Source of the DNA: Bacillaceae bacterium IKA-2
GTDB taxonomy: Bacteria; Bacillota; Bacilli; Bacillales; Anaerobacillaceae
NCBI GenBank assembly: GCA_031761875.1
Contig: CP134492.1
Span: 186,001 to 250,000, forward strand
DNA length: 64,000 nucleotides
Reading direction: 5' to 3'
Shown here: positions 41,375-53,090 of the stretch, in pieces
Numbering within the stretch: the stretch's first letter is position 1
Layout of the letters: every line of letters begins with the position of its first letter
Position numbers and translations under genes: made by a program
Notes under the pieces: model-generated
What the model was told of the DNA's origin: nothing
What the model saw: only the letters and a program-made list of their open reading frames with translations
The model's database searches: none

Positions 41375-42337
41375 ACAAGCAACAAAGTGCTCTGGCTTTA
41401 TCTCGATTAACTCTGGACGCTCTTCCTTACAACGATCGAAGCACTCTGGACATCTAGTATGGAATGTGCATCCAGATGGTGGATTTGACGGGCTCGGAAG
41501 TTCACCTGTCAGTCTAATTTTCTCTCTTTTTACCTTTACATCAGCAACTGGCACTGCAGATAATAGTGCCTTTGTATACGGATGAAGCGGCTCATTATAT
41601 AGGTCATCTTTGTTAGCTAATTCAACTATACGACCTAAGTACATCACGCCAACACGATCACTAATGTGTTTTACGACACTTAAATCATGTGCTATGAATA
41701 AATAGGTTAAATGAAACTCGTCTTGTAAATCATCCATCAAGTTCAAAACTTGAGATTGTACAGACACATCCAACGCCGAGACGGGCTCATCTCCAATAAT
41801 AAACTTTGGTTTAATAGCAAGGGCTCTCGCTATACCAATTCTTTGTCTTTGCCCACCGGAAAATTCATGCGGATATTTGCTAGTGGCTTCCGGTCCTAGT
41901 CCTACCTTACGTAATAATTCAATAACTTTTTCTTTTCGTTCTTTTTTTGTAAACAAATTTTGAACAACCATTGGTTCAGCAATTAACTCACCAACACTCA
42001 TCCGGGGATTTAACGATGCATAAGGATCTTGGAATACCATCTGCATATCACGACGATACGGCCGCATCTTTCGTTGACTTATCGATGCAATATCATTTTC
42101 TTCAAAAATAACCTCACCACTAGTCGGATCTATTAATCTCATTATAACTCGACCTAGCGTTGATTTGCCAGAACCAGATTCGCCTACTATACCTAACGTT
42201 TCACCTTTATAAATATCGAATGTAACATCGTCAACTGCTTTTACGTAACCAATCGTTCTTTTTAATACCCCACCTTGTACAGGAAAATATTTTTTTAAAT
42301 TTTTAATTTCAACAAGTTTTTCTTTTTTAGTAGACAT
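41357..42337 (-). CDS. appF: Peptide ABC transporter ATPase (AppF/OppF type)
   Basis: 326 residues. Walker [11 protein letters not shown] (about 54-63), signature LSGGQ-type [16 protein letters not shown] (about 160), Walker [13 protein letters not shown], and the C-terminal oligopeptide-transporter domain with the [14 protein letters not shown] cysteines that can hold a 4Fe-4S cluster in this family. GGAGG precedes the ATG. It is 14 bases after appD. Confidence 0.92.
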   Translation of the reverse strand: MSTKKEKLVEIKNLKKYFPVQGGVLKRTIGYVKAVDDVTFDIYKGETLGIVGESGSGKSTLGRVIMRLIDPTSGEVIFEENDIASISQRKMRPYRRDMQMVFQDPYASLNPRMSVGELIAEPMVVQNLFTKKERKEKVIELLRKVGLGPEATSKYPHEFSGGQRQRIGIARALAIKPKFIIGDEPVSALDVSVQSQVLNLMDDLQDEFHLTYLFIAHDLSVVKHISDRVGVMYLGRIVELANKDDLYNEPLHPYTKALLSAVPVADVKVKREKIRLTGELPSPSNPPSGCTFHTRCPECFDRCKEERPELIEIKPEHFVACHLYTS

Positions 42338-42351
42338 TGATAAATTCCTCC

Positions 42352-43323
42352 TTACTCTTCATAGAGGTGACAACGAACTTTATGACTTAAACTAACCTCT
42401 AGAAGGTCAGGGTTTATTTCATGACACTTATCCATGACATGTTTACAACGAGGCGCAAATCGACAACCTTTAGGGAAACGGTGTGCCGGTGGAACTGTTC
42501 CTGAAATCGATTCTAATCTATTGACAGTTTTATCAATACTTGGAATACTACCTAGAAGGCCATTTGTGTATGGATGCTTAGGATTTGTAAATAGTTCTTG
42601 CGCTGAGGCTTGTTCGACTATTTGTCCCCCATACATAACCATAACTCGATCTGCAACTTCAGCTACTACACCAAGATCGTGAGTAATAAGAAGAATGGAA
42701 GAATTGAATTTTTCTTTCATCTCTAACATCAAATCAAGTATTTGCGCTTGAATTGTGACGTCTAAGGCAGTTGTCGGTTCATCGGCAATGATAAGTTTGG
42801 GATCACATGACATGGCAATTGCGATCATTACTCTTTGCCTCATGCCCCCTGAGAGTTGATGAGGATATTCGTCAATAATTGCTTCTGCCCTAGCAAATCC
42901 AACTAATTTCAATAATTCAACAGCTTTTTTATATGCCTCTTTTTTTGACATTTTTTTATGGCGAGTTAGCATTTCAGCAATTTGATCACCAATTGTAAAC
43001 ACCGGATTTAACGATGTCATTGGCTCTTGAAAAATCATCGAAATATCATTGCCGCGAACTCTCATCATTTCTCGCTCTCTGAGCTCTAATAAATTTTTAC
43101 CATCAAACAAGATAGAACCACTCTCAATTTTACCAGGTGGTTGTGGGATCAATCCCATCACTGTTAGAGCTGTAATACTTTTACCGCTTCCAGATTCTCC
43201 AACTAATGCCAATGTTTCTCCACTATAAACATCAAAATTAACATCATCTACTGCTTTAGCAATTTTTCCATCCAAATGAAAATATGTTTTTAAACCTTTT
43301 ACTTCTAGTATTTTTTTAGCCAT
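42352..43323 (-). CDS. appD: Peptide ABC transporter ATPase (AppD/OppD type)
   Basis: First gene of the operon, 323 residues. Walker [11 protein letters not shown] (about 39-48), signature LSGGMRQRVMIAIAM (about 154-168), Walker B LIIADEPTTALD and the C-terminal CRFAPRCKHVMDKC cysteine region. It pairs with AppF to power import. GAGGTG precedes the ATG. Confidence 0.92.
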   Translation of the reverse strand: MAKKILEVKGLKTYFHLDGKIAKAVDDVNFDVYSGETLALVGESGSGKSITALTVMGLIPQPPGKIESGSILFDGKNLLELREREMMRVRGNDISMIFQEPMTSLNPVFTIGDQIAEMLTRHKKMSKKEAYKKAVELLKLVGFARAEAIIDEYPHQLSGGMRQRVMIAIAMSCDPKLIIADEPTTALDVTIQAQILDLMLEMKEKFNSSILLITHDLGVVAEVADRVMVMYGGQIVEQASAQELFTNPKHPYTNGLLGSIPSIDKTVNRLESISGTVPPAHRFPKGCRFAPRCKHVMDKCHEINPDLLEVSLSHKVRCHLYEE

Positions 43324-43723
43324 GATATCACCTCTATCAAAAACTCACTGAGTTTTCTTTACTTTGTATTTGTATTTGTATTTCTTTTAATTTTATAAAG
43401 CTATAATATTCAGACTCTTTACTGTTATAAATTTATCATAACATATAATATAAGTATATACTTTTTTAGTATAATGGTTTTAGAGGTATTTTCCATAAAA
43501 AATAACTTTTGTTAATTTACTGTATATTCTATTATATACACAATCTTTTTTTTGATAACTAGTTTATTTTACTGATTTTCCACCATTCGACATGCATAAA
43601 CATTCAATTTTATTCATATAAAATAGTAATTGAATTGTTGGAATTAACTAAAAAATCAACTTAATTATTTTTTTTAAGAGGTTTTTTACTATAGTAATCC
43701 GTTAAAGCGTCAATCTGTTAACT
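43324..43723. other. 400-base AT-rich gap between serS and appD, no gene seen
   Basis: The region must hold the app promoter (minus strand) and the end of the serS transcript. I see long A/T runs and repeats such as tttgtatttgtatttgtatt, but no convincing -35/-10 pair, CodY-type box or terminator hairpin. Confidence 0.5.
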
Positions 43724-44998
43724 CTATTTAATAATGGATAATCCACCCATATAAGGTTTTAATACACTTGGAACAGCAACACTACCATCTTCCTGTTGAT
43801 AATTCTCTAAAATAGCGGCAACAGTTCTTCCAATTGCTAGTCCTGAACCATTTAGTGTATGAACAAATTCTGTTTTACCCTTTACTTCTCTTCTAAATCG
43901 AATATTGGCGCGTCTAGCTTGGAAAGCTTCAAAGTTACTACAAGAAGATATCTCTCGAAAAGTATCAGCGCTTGGAATCCAGACTTCAATATCGTATTTT
44001 TTGGCTGCAGTGAAACCTAAATCACCTGTGCACATACTCATAACTCGGTATGGGAGCTCAAGGAGCTGTAAAACTTTTTCGGCATGCCCTGTTAGAAGTT
44101 CTAATTGCTGATAAGATTCCTCTGGCTTTACAAATCTAACCAATTCTACTTTATTAAACTGATGCTGTCTAATTAGCCCTCTTGTATCTCTTCCAGCTGA
44201 ACCTGCCTCAGAACGAAAACAAGCACTATACGCTGTGTACGAAATTGGCAGCTGATCCCCTTCGATTATTTCATCGCGGTGCATATTTGTTACAGGAACC
44301 TCTGCTGTTGGTATTAAAAAATAGTCTTCTTCTCTTATTTTAAAAGCATCTTCTTCAAACTTGGGAAGTTGTCCTGTTCCGATCATGCTAGTACGATTAA
44401 CAAGATATGGTGGTAGTACTTCTTCATAGCCATGTTCATCTTGATGAAGATCCATCATAAAATTAATCAAGGCTCGTTCTAGACGGGCTCCTTTTCCTTT
44501 ATAGAATACAAATCGGCTTCCCGTAACCTTTGCTGCTCTTTCAAAATCACACATATTTAAATTCGTTGCAATATCCCAATGTGGCTTTGCTTCATATTTA
44601 AAATCAGGAACTTCGCCCCATGTACGAATCTCTACATTATTATCTTCTGTTAAACCAACTGGAACACTTTCATGAGGTATGTTAGGAATTGTTAATAAAA
44701 TTTCTTCTAACTGCCCCTCTACTTCACGAAGTTGTTCATCTGAATGCTTAATTTTATCTGATACTTCTTTCATCTCTTTAATTAACTGATCAGCATCTTG
44801 TTTTTCTCGTTTTAATTTTGCCACTTCTTGAGAAACTAAATTACGACGACTTTTTAATTGTTCTCCATCACCAATAAGCTCTCTTCGTTTTTGATCAAGC
44901 TTACCAAAACGGTCTAAATCAACAAGTTTTTCACCGCGATTTTCAAGCTTAGCTTTCACTTCATCAAAATTTGCTCGTAACAATTTAACATCTAACAT
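43724..44998 (-). CDS. serS: Seryl-tRNA synthetase
   Basis: Class II synthetase of 424 residues. The N-terminal long antiparallel coiled coil (about 27-100) binds the tRNA-Ser long arm. Motif 2 ([20 protein letters not shown], about 258-277) and motif 3 ([17 protein letters not shown], about 380-396) are intact. GGGAGG precedes the ATG. Expression is controlled by the T-box upstream. Confidence 0.97.
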   Translation of the reverse strand: MLDVKLLRANFDEVKAKLENRGEKLVDLDRFGKLDQKRRELIGDGEQLKSRRNLVSQEVAKLKREKQDADQLIKEMKEVSDKIKHSDEQLREVEGQLEEILLTIPNIPHESVPVGLTEDNNVEIRTWGEVPDFKYEAKPHWDIATNLNMCDFERAAKVTGSRFVFYKGKGARLERALINFMMDLHQDEHGYEEVLPPYLVNRTSMIGTGQLPKFEEDAFKIREEDYFLIPTAEVPVTNMHRDEIIEGDQLPISYTAYSACFRSEAGSAGRDTRGLIRQHQFNKVELVRFVKPEESYQQLELLTGHAEKVLQLLELPYRVMSMCTGDLGFTAAKKYDIEVWIPSADTFREISSCSNFEAFQARRANIRFRREVKGKTEFVHTLNGSGLAIGRTVAAILENYQQEDGSVAVPSVLKPYMGGLSIIK

Positions 44999-45037
44999 TC
45001 TATTTCCTCCCTCTATATAGTTAAAAATTATACAAAA

Positions 45038-45487
45038 AACTCTCGTCCCAAATAAAAGGGACGAGAGTTAACCCGCGTTGCCACCCTAATAGTACCGAAA
45101 AGCGTAAGGCGCCCGCCTATTGGCAATAACCACTGGAAGACCGACAAGAAGCGGACTGTTCTTTGACCGCAATTGTCGGTCTGAAGTGGTCGAGCCGATG
45201 GCGCCTGAAGCTAGACATACCGAAAAGCGTAACGCTTTTTGTGATACCTCTTAGCATCTATCTAACGGTAGATGAACCGGAATTACTTAGTTGAAGCTTA
45301 GGTATGTCTAAGAAAGTAATTGATCTGTATGATGGTCTATTTTCCATCATCATCTTTAATCAGTAATTTTCTTTACAATGCCTGCTTGCTTCGTTCTGTA
45401 ATCTACTCTGGGACGGATTCACAAAACACTATTATCGATTTGCACCAACCATCGACTCTCTAGTAATAGTGACAAATGCTACTATTC
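45038..45487 (-). promoter_or_regulatory. T-box riboswitch leader of serS, UCC specifier, carrying an insertion
   Basis: The T-box core TAGGGTGGCAACGCGGGT is at about 45070-45087, followed on the minus strand by a terminator (ACTCTCGTCCC with GGGACGAGAGT and T-run). The specifier is UCC at 45417-45415 in GAA-UCC-GUCCCAGAG, a serine codon. The leader is about 125 bases longer than normal because a repeat element lies between the antiterminator part and the stem III hairpin (AAAAGCG/CGCTTTT at 45223-45239). Confidence 0.88.
45093..45232. repeat. Hairpin repeat inserted in the serS T-box, flanked by a 15-base direct repeat
   Basis: The element runs from gaaaagcgtaaggcgcc to ggcgcctgaagctagaca and resembles the copy at 50501. 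taccgaaaagcgtaa is present at both edges (45093-45107 and 45218-45232), 125 bases apart. This may be a target duplication, or the hairpin's own sequence may have served as a homologous entry site. Confidence 0.75.
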
Positions 45488-45522
45488 CCCTTCACTGTAT
45501 TTAAGCTTATTTTTCCCAAAGC

Positions 45523-46116
45523 CTAAGTGTTTAAACATTTAGCCTTCGTTTCTTTGACTATATCAACAAAATATTGATGAAAACGAGTATCTTTAGTCAA
45601 CTCTGGGTGAAATGAACAAGCTAAAAACTGATTTTGTCTTACTGCTACAATTTCACCATTATATTTAGAAATAATTTCAACATCTGATCCAACTCTTTTG
45701 ATTAGTGGTGCACGAATAAACAAAGCCATAATATCATCACCAATACCGTTGACCATTAGTTCAGCTTCAAAGCTTTCCCTCTGTCTACCAAAGGCATTTC
45801 GTTCAACTTCCATATCAATAATATCCAAATGACCTGCGTCTTCACCGACAAGTTTTTTGGCCATTAAAATTAAACCTGCACAAGTACCAAACATTGGCTT
45901 ACCTGCTTTTGAAAACTCCTTTAAAGGGTCAAAAAAATGATATTTATCGATAAGACGTCGCATTGCCGTACTTTCACCACCTGGTAAAACGAGTCCGTCT
46001 AAGTACTCTAGTTGTTCAACTTTTTTAACAATAACAACTTCAACACCAGGTGCTTGAAGAGAGTTAATATGTTCACGAACGGCACCTTGTAGAGCAAGTA
46101 CTCCTATTTTAATCAT
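45523..46116 (-). CDS. pdxT: Pyridoxal 5'-phosphate synthase glutaminase subunit
   Basis: Class I glutamine amidotransferase that delivers ammonia to PdxS for vitamin B6 synthesis. LQGAVREH near the N-terminus, the GG(ES)TAMR turn (about 46-52), nucleophile GTCAGLIL (Cys79) and SFHPELT (His/Glu of the triad) are present. 197 residues is standard. It is 5 bases after pdxS. Confidence 0.96.
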   Translation of the reverse strand: MIKIGVLALQGAVREHINSLQAPGVEVVIVKKVEQLEYLDGLVLPGGESTAMRRLIDKYHFFDPLKEFSKAGKPMFGTCAGLILMAKKLVGEDAGHLDIIDMEVERNAFGRQRESFEAELMVNGIGDDIMALFIRAPLIKRVGSDVEIISKYNGEIVAVRQNQFLACSFHPELTKDTRFHQYFVDIVKETKAKCLNT

Positions 46117-46121
46117 TTATT

Positions 46122-47006
46122 TTACCAACCGCGCTCTTGCATACGGTCAGAAGGATGGATACTAGAAATTTCAATTCCCTTCATTGCTGTACCAAGTCCT
46201 TTTGATAAACGGGCAATTAATTCATAGTCTTGATAATGCGTAGTTGCTTCAACAATTGCGCGAGCAAACTTTTCAGGGTTGTCTGATTTAAAAATACCAG
46301 AACCAACGAATACACCATCTGCACCTAATTCCATCATTAACGCTGCATCAGCTGGAGTTGCAATTCCGCCCGCTGCAAAGTTAACAACAGGTAGCTTACC
46401 ACTTTCTTTAATTTGAAGTAAAACTTCAAATGGAGCACCCGTATTTTTTGCTTCTGTCATCAGTTCATCAGTAGACATCGTTAGAACTTTACGAATTTGA
46501 GCTTGAATCATCCGCATATGACGAACTGCTTCAACGATATTACCTGTTCCTGGCTCACCTTTTGTACGAACCATTGAAGCACCTTCGGCGATTCGACGTG
46601 CAAGTTCGCCAATATCTCGAGCACCACATACAAATGGAACTGTAAAATCACGCTTATATAAATGATAAATTTCATCAGCAGGTGTCAATACTTCACTTTC
46701 ATCAATATAGTCTACGCCCATAGCTTCCAAAATTCTTGCTTCGACAATATGCCCGATACGACATTTAGCCATTACTGGAATAGAGACAGCATTCATTACC
46801 TCTTCAGTTATTGTCGGATCTGCCATCCGAGCAACACCGCCCTCTGCACGTATATCTGACGGTACTCTTTCAAGTGCCATTACAGCAACGGCACCAGCTT
46901 GCTCAGCGATTTTTGCTTGCTCAGCGTTAACAACATCCATGATCACGCCGCCTTTTTGCATTTCAGCCATACCACGTTTAACCCGATCTGTACCTGTTTG
47001 TCCCAT
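46122..47006 (-). CDS. pdxS: Pyridoxal 5'-phosphate synthase subunit PdxS
   Basis: Makes PLP from ribose 5-phosphate, glyceraldehyde 3-phosphate and ammonia; forms a dodecamer. [20 protein letters not shown] (about 17-36), [18 protein letters not shown] and the catalytic Lys in MAKCRIGH are very conserved. 294 residues. AGGAGG precedes the ATG. It lies after dacA in the common dacA-pdxST order. Confidence 0.97.
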   Translation of the reverse strand: MGQTGTDRVKRGMAEMQKGGVIMDVVNAEQAKIAEQAGAVAVMALERVPSDIRAEGGVARMADPTITEEVMNAVSIPVMAKCRIGHIVEARILEAMGVDYIDESEVLTPADEIYHLYKRDFTVPFVCGARDIGELARRIAEGASMVRTKGEPGTGNIVEAVRHMRMIQAQIRKVLTMSTDELMTEAKNTGAPFEVLLQIKESGKLPVVNFAAGGIATPADAALMMELGADGVFVGSGIFKSDNPEKFARAIVEATTHYQDYELIARLSKGLGTAMKGIEISSIHPSDRMQERGW

Positions 47007-47227
47007 ATGTAATTCCTCCTATTGATTTATGTAATCTTGATTATTTCTATTGCTTTACTATTTTTACTTCACTTTATTATATCAAAGTATCAACAAAATA
47101 CAGCATGATAAGCCAAAGCAATTTTTATTATTTTATCATTAATACAGCTTTTTGTAATCTAACATGTAAAATTAGCTGCGAGAATGGTGCGGTAATCTTA
47201 CTGGACCCACTCTCGAAGCTTATAACG

Positions 47228-48577
47228 TTAAGAGAAAAGCCCTTTAACCGTATCTGCAACGCTCGTCCAGATTCCCGAGAAAAATCCACCAATAGCACGC
47301 ATTGTTAGCGAGAACCAATTGGCTTTTTCAACTGTTTCATCTGCAATGACAGGAACTCTTTCTTTATTATGTCCATCTTCAGTAAGATATGTAAAGATAT
47401 CCTCCCCTGAATACTCATATGTTAGCCAACCAACTACTTGTCCTGCTTCAATAGGGGCAATAAGATTTCCTTCTTCATCTAACAAAGAATTATCTAATTC
47501 AAAAAAAGGTGAGTATAATTCACTCTCTCCTGCTTTCACCATGACCGTAAAAGGATCACTTGGTGAAATCATTAACTCTTTTTCCTTTCCTTTAATAACT
47601 TGAACTTCTATCGAAGTACTTAAATCTAACTGTTCAAAGTTACTGAATCCGTAATCAAGTATTTTTGCTGTTTCCACAAATCTTGTGTCAATTTTTTCAG
47701 CGCCCATAACAACTGAAATTAGTCGAGTGTTATCTCTCATTGCTGTACCTGTAAATGTATACTTAGCTAAATTCGTATAACCCGTTTTTAAACCATCTAA
47801 TCCTTCATAATAATGCTCTAACTCTGGTAACATATCATTCCAGTTTTTCATACAAGTCCAGTCTTCTTTACACTCCATCCAGTTTTTATCTGTCACTATT
47901 TCACCTTGAAAGTACTTCATTGGAATACTTGAGGTCTCTAATACTTCTGGAAAATCATTGACTAAATGGTAAGCTAATCTAATAGTATCTCGAGCTGACA
48001 ATCGGTTTTCATCATCAACAGACGTTCCTTCTGCATGGTTACCTTTATAAGATCGATTAGGTAATCCTGTTGAATTCACAAAAAGATATTTTTCTAAATT
48101 AAGTTCACCAGCTTTTTGATTCATAAGCTTGACAAAATTTGCGTAATCACCGCCTAAAAATTCTGCTAAAGCAATCGTAGCTGCATTTGCGGATTCAATC
48201 GCAATCGCTTCATATAAATCTCTTACTGTGTATGAACCATCAACTTCTAAAAATACATTCGATCCACCAGCATCATGGGAAAGTTTGGCAACCCACTCAC
48301 TTATAAGGACAGTTTGATCCCAACTCATCTTATTTTCATGTATAGCTTCTAAAATTAAATATTCCGTCATCATTTTACTCATACTTGCAATTCCTAGTTC
48401 GATATCAGCATTTTTTTCAAATAATATTTTCCCTGTTTGTCCGTCTACTAAAATGGCTGATTCTACATTAGGATCAAAAGTAGCACCGGTTTTTTGAGGT
48501 AAAAAACTAAGTAAACTCGTGAACATAAGTAAACAAATCACGACACTTATTATCTTTTTTTTATCGTATTTATACAT
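47228..48577 (-). CDS. dacA: D-alanyl-D-alanine carboxypeptidase (PBP5)
   Basis: Serine DD-peptidase that trims pentapeptides in peptidoglycan. Signal peptide (about 1-30), then ASMSKMMTEY (SxxK, Ser and Lys catalytic), ESANAAT (SxN) and GLKTGYTN (KTG). The C-terminal beta domain is followed by an amphipathic helix membrane anchor (about 420-449). The ATG at 48577 is ten bases from GAGGAG; an in-frame GTG nine codons earlier includes that site. Confidence 0.95.
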   Translation of the reverse strand: MYKYDKKKIISVVICLLMFTSLLSFLPQKTGATFDPNVESAILVDGQTGKILFEKNADIELGIASMSKMMTEYLILEAIHENKMSWDQTVLISEWVAKLSHDAGGSNVFLEVDGSYTVRDLYEAIAIESANAATIALAEFLGGDYANFVKLMNQKAGELNLEKYLFVNSTGLPNRSYKGNHAEGTSVDDENRLSARDTIRLAYHLVNDFPEVLETSSIPMKYFQGEIVTDKNWMECKEDWTCMKNWNDMLPELEHYYEGLDGLKTGYTNLAKYTFTGTAMRDNTRLISVVMGAEKIDTRFVETAKILDYGFSNFEQLDLSTSIEVQVIKGKEKELMISPSDPFTVMVKAGESELYSPFFELDNSLLDEEGNLIAPIEAGQVVGWLTYEYSGEDIFTYLTEDGHNKERVPVIADETVEKANWFSLTMRAIGGFFSGIWTSVADTVKGLFS

Positions 48578-48639
48578 TTTAAAATTACTCCTCTCAATTC
48601 TCACATAACCGTAATTCTAACATAATTACTCAAAAAAAA

Positions 48640-48665
48640 ATAGACAGGAATAAGTCCTGTCTATT
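48640..48665 (-). terminator. Terminator between guaB and dacA
   Basis: ATAGACAGGA pairs with TCCTGTCTAT around ATAAG and is followed on the minus strand by nine T residues. Confidence 0.85.
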
Positions 48666-48668
48666 ATC

Positions 48669-48783
48669 AAAAGCGCAAGTGCCTTTGTCACCAAGAGCAA
48701 TCACTAGAAGGTCGGCAAGAAGAAGTAACTCAGGACAGTAGCCTCTCTTAAGTGATCGAACAAGTAGGTGCTGAAGCTAGACA
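48669..48783. repeat. Diverged copy of the hairpin repeat after guaB
   Basis: Starts aaaagcgcaagtgcc and ends ggtgctgaagctagaca with a long internal inverted repeat. The middle differs from other copies. It abuts the terminator. Confidence 0.65.
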
Positions 48784-48844
48784 TCGTCGGAAGTTTTATA
48801 CTTTTGATGGTATAAAATCCATTATTTACAAATTTAAAGATGAT

Positions 48845-50302
<1,458 letters not shown>

Positions 50303-50346
50303 CTAAAACCACACCTCTTTCAATTTCGTCTCAAAATATTAGTAGT

Positions 50347-50375
50347 AGCTTATCAATTGGACAAACTACTGTCAA
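50347..50375 (-). promoter_or_regulatory. Probable guaB promoter
   Basis: TTGACA (50375-50370), a 17-base spacer and TAAGCT (50352-50347) on the minus strand, about 35 bases from the guaB start region. The -10 is weak. Confidence 0.5.
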
Positions 50376-50379
50376 GTAC

Positions 50380-50680
50380 GAAAAGCGAAAGCGCCTTGAT
50401 AGCTTCGAAAAATGTTGGAGACTTGACATAAAGAGGCGCTTTTTGCCTCTGCATGCTTAAGTTGAAACATTCGAGGAGCTAGGCGCTGAAGCTAGACATA
50501 GAAAAGCGAAAGGCACCTGCCAACTGGAAGGCCTGTACGTAGCGGTCGGCTCTTAGACCGCAAGTGCAGGACTGAAGTGTTCGAGCCGATGGTGCCTGTA
50601 GCTAGACACAGAAAAGCTTCAGCGCCTTGATAGCTGCGAGTATGTTGGAGACTTGACATAAAGAGGCGCTTTGAACCGCA
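50380..50680. repeat. Three hairpin repeats in a row upstream of guaB
   Basis: Unit 1 (50380-50498) matches the 4859 type; unit 2 (50501-50608) is the ggcacctgcc type seen in serS; unit 3 (50611 to about 50680) is a truncated first-type copy. Each starts gaaaagc and the first two end gctagaca. They fill most of the 491-base yaaC-guaB gap; the rest holds no gene. Confidence 0.8.
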
Positions 50681-50793
50681 CTTGGCAGTTGGTTAGGATG
50701 GTCAAATACTTTAACAACTATTAGTATGGTTTTTTATTTTTTCTTTCCAACTTTTCATCTTTCAACTCTTAAAGATAGTGAGGTTAAGCGATA

Positions 50794-51750
50794 ATGGACC
50801 ATTTAGATGCTTGGAAATATTTCCGAACACACTATTCTTCAACCTATACCCAGCAATTTTTAAAAAAGTGTTACCAAAACTTTGCAGATGGAGAAAAATT
50901 ATCTTATCAAAATAGCTACACGCTAATTTATTTTATCGAACATGGTAAAAAATATTACGATCAATCTTTAATTGCTCCATATGAACTACAACCTGTCCTG
51001 CTTTTTTATGGAATGATTCAATTAATGAAAGCAGCAATTTTAACAGTAGATCCATACTACCCACAAACAACTCAAGTTTTAGCTCATGGAGTATCGACTA
51101 GAAAAAGAAAAAAGAGCCAATACGAATTTTTAGAAGATGAAGTTAAAGTGCAAAAAAATGGTTTGTTTACATACTTTGCGGAAAAAATGTTTCGAATGAG
51201 GCATTTAGAAGGTGAAAAATTTAAAATGGGGGGGTTAATGATGCGTATTCCTGAACTTCACTCCTACTTTTACTCTATTTCAAAAGATAAACTTTCTTAT
51301 CCATTCACTAGCATTAACAAATTAACCTACTCTACAAGTAATAAAATTTTAGACACGCTTAATTTATCAGAAGATGGCATTGTTAATTATTTAAGAGAAC
51401 ACTCAATTAATATTAATACTTGTAGCAATGAAAAGGGACAATTGCTTTTTACATGCCTAAAAGCACCGACACCGTTACTAAGTTCCCCTTTACAATATGA
51501 TTTTGCTAAACAACAATTTTTTCTACCAGCTAACCGAACTCTATATAATTTTTTTCCAGAATTATTAACTCATTATCTTCTCTTGTATAATCTTAGTATG
51601 GTGTGTAGATATGAAACAGATTGGTGGGGTGAATTATTTCACAGTTTTTCTTCTAATGACTTACCATTTATTTGTGAATTTTTGGAAATTACAAAGCAAA
51701 AAGTTCCCTATTTTATTCATTTACTATTGAAAAATAGTCCGCCCAATTAG
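50794..51750 (+). CDS. yaaC: YaaC family protein
   Basis: 318 residues, unknown function, no membrane helix or signal. Regular tyrosine- and leucine-rich sequence with an N-terminal YFRTHYSSTYTQQFLKKCY segment seen in Bacillus YaaC proteins. Identified mainly by size (YaaC 315 in B. subtilis) and its place divergent from guaB and near gyrA. GTGAGGTT precedes the ATG. Confidence 0.8.
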   Translation: MDHLDAWKYFRTHYSSTYTQQFLKKCYQNFADGEKLSYQNSYTLIYFIEHGKKYYDQSLIAPYELQPVLLFYGMIQLMKAAILTVDPYYPQTTQVLAHGVSTRKRKKSQYEFLEDEVKVQKNGLFTYFAEKMFRMRHLEGEKFKMGGLMMRIPELHSYFYSISKDKLSYPFTSINKLTYSTSNKILDTLNLSEDGIVNYLREHSININTCSNEKGQLLFTCLKAPTPLLSSPLQYDFAKQQFFLPANRTLYNFFPELLTHYLLLYNLSMVCRYETDWWGELFHSFSSNDLPFICEFLEITKQKVPYFIHLLLKNSPPN

Positions 51751-51826
51751 CGAATCATAACTGTTCGGTACTATCAAGATAGGCACTTAAAAATTATAAT
51801 ATTAACCTTTGCTGTCCTTCTCTAAC

Positions 51827-52918
51827 CTAATTTAATACTTCTTCAATATACAAATCACTTCTATTAGCTAACTTAATAAATTCGTTACTTTTTTCAATTT
51901 GTATCATTGGGCGTGTTGGAGATTGAGGTTCAATAAAAATCACTTCTCCGATATCATTGTTATTTAGTCTTACTTTTTTTCCAATTGAAAAATTTGAAAC
52001 AAGCTTACACAATAATTGAACAACATTAATATCATATTTCCCAAAATTATCTTTTATAATTAATTCAACCACCTTATAAGGTGACTGTTTCAGTTTGTAT
52101 TGCCTTTCTGACGTCATAGCATGAAAAATATCAATAACTGAAATAACTCGACTAAACTTATGTATTTTGTTTGAAGTCAAAGACATTGGATAACCACTGC
52201 CATCTTCACGTTCATGATGTTGTAATACGCCAACTAATACTCCATCCGTTACACCTGGAATACCTTTTATCATATTATAACTATACAATGGGTGATTTTT
52301 TATTTCTTCAAATTCAAAACTAGTAAGTGCAACTTTTTTTTGTAAGATACTGTTTGGTATTTTTGCCATACCACTATCAGCCATCATTCCAGCAATACCA
52401 AGTTGTATTTCTTCTGCTTTCTTATAGTTAAGCTTTCTCCCTAAATAGGCTGATAGTACTCCTAGTGTCACTGCATGATGAGAAATATAATCTTGTTTAG
52501 TTGCATAATGGTGTAATAAAATAAGTTTTTCAGGTTGTTGATCTAATTTTTCTAAAAGAGGTAGCAGAATTTTTCGAATGCTCAATATATCAACTTTAGT
52601 ACCAGCTTGCCAGCCTTGAAATAGTTTTTTATAAGTATGTACCGCTTGTAAATAAAGGTCTAAAAATGGTTTATCAGCATTTTTATCAAGTATATTTTTG
52701 TGATTATCTTTAGGTTCTATTACCTCTCTAGGTTTAAATGATTCTCCATTAACTAGCGTTTCCTCAACTTCAACATAATCTATTAAAAATACTTTTAAAA
52801 CGGTAACAAACTCTTCTGTTAAAATTGTATTTTTTCTCATTAATACCTGATTAGTTATGCTTTGGACATCTTTAGATAAAATACATCCAATCTTCAGTTG
52901 ATTCGTTTCAACTCTCAT
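51827..52918 (-). CDS. HD-GYP-like protein with altered HD motif
   Basis: 363 residues. An N-terminal DUF3391-like part is followed by an HD-GYP domain (about 135-330). HHEREDGSGYP (about 222) keeps the GYP motif and its histidines, and HHAVTLG the first His. The HD pair itself reads MMADSGMAKIP where active enzymes have HDxG(K/M)xKIP, so the metal-binding His is Ala. It may not hydrolyse cyclic di-GMP. The ATG at 52918 is six bases from GGGGGA. HD-GYP genes occur at this place, downstream of gyrA, in other alkaliphilic Bacillus, to my knowledge. Confidence 0.82.
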   Translation of the reverse strand: MRVETNQLKIGCILSKDVQSITNQVLMRKNTILTEEFVTVLKVFLIDYVEVEETLVNGESFKPREVIEPKDNHKNILDKNADKPFLDLYLQAVHTYKKLFQGWQAGTKVDILSIRKILLPLLEKLDQQPEKLILLHHYATKQDYISHHAVTLGVLSAYLGRKLNYKKAEEIQLGIAGMMADSGMAKIPNSILQKKVALTSFEFEEIKNHPLYSYNMIKGIPGVTDGVLVGVLQHHEREDGSGYPMSLTSNKIHKFSRVISVIDIFHAMTSERQYKLKQSPYKVVELIIKDNFGKYDINVVQLLCKLVSNFSIGKKVRLNNNDIGEVIFIEPQSPTRPMIQIEKSNEFIKLANRSDLYIEEVLN

Positions 52919-53021
52919 ACATTTTCCCCCAAGTAACAATTTACCACTAATACATCTAGGTAATTATATCTAATTTTTTAGATTTAAACTACTGTTTATC
53001 GTTAAATATTTACAAATAAAA

Positions 53022-53055
53022 AGGCTTACCTCATTTTTTAGATGATGGTAAGCCT
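53022..53055 (-). terminator. Terminator after gyrA
   Basis: AGGCTTACC pairs with GGTAAGCCT, with inner TCAT/ATGA; T-rich on the minus-strand side. Confidence 0.8.
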
Positions 53056-53090
53056 CTACTTTAAGAATATGAAATTAGTTACGTTTTTAT

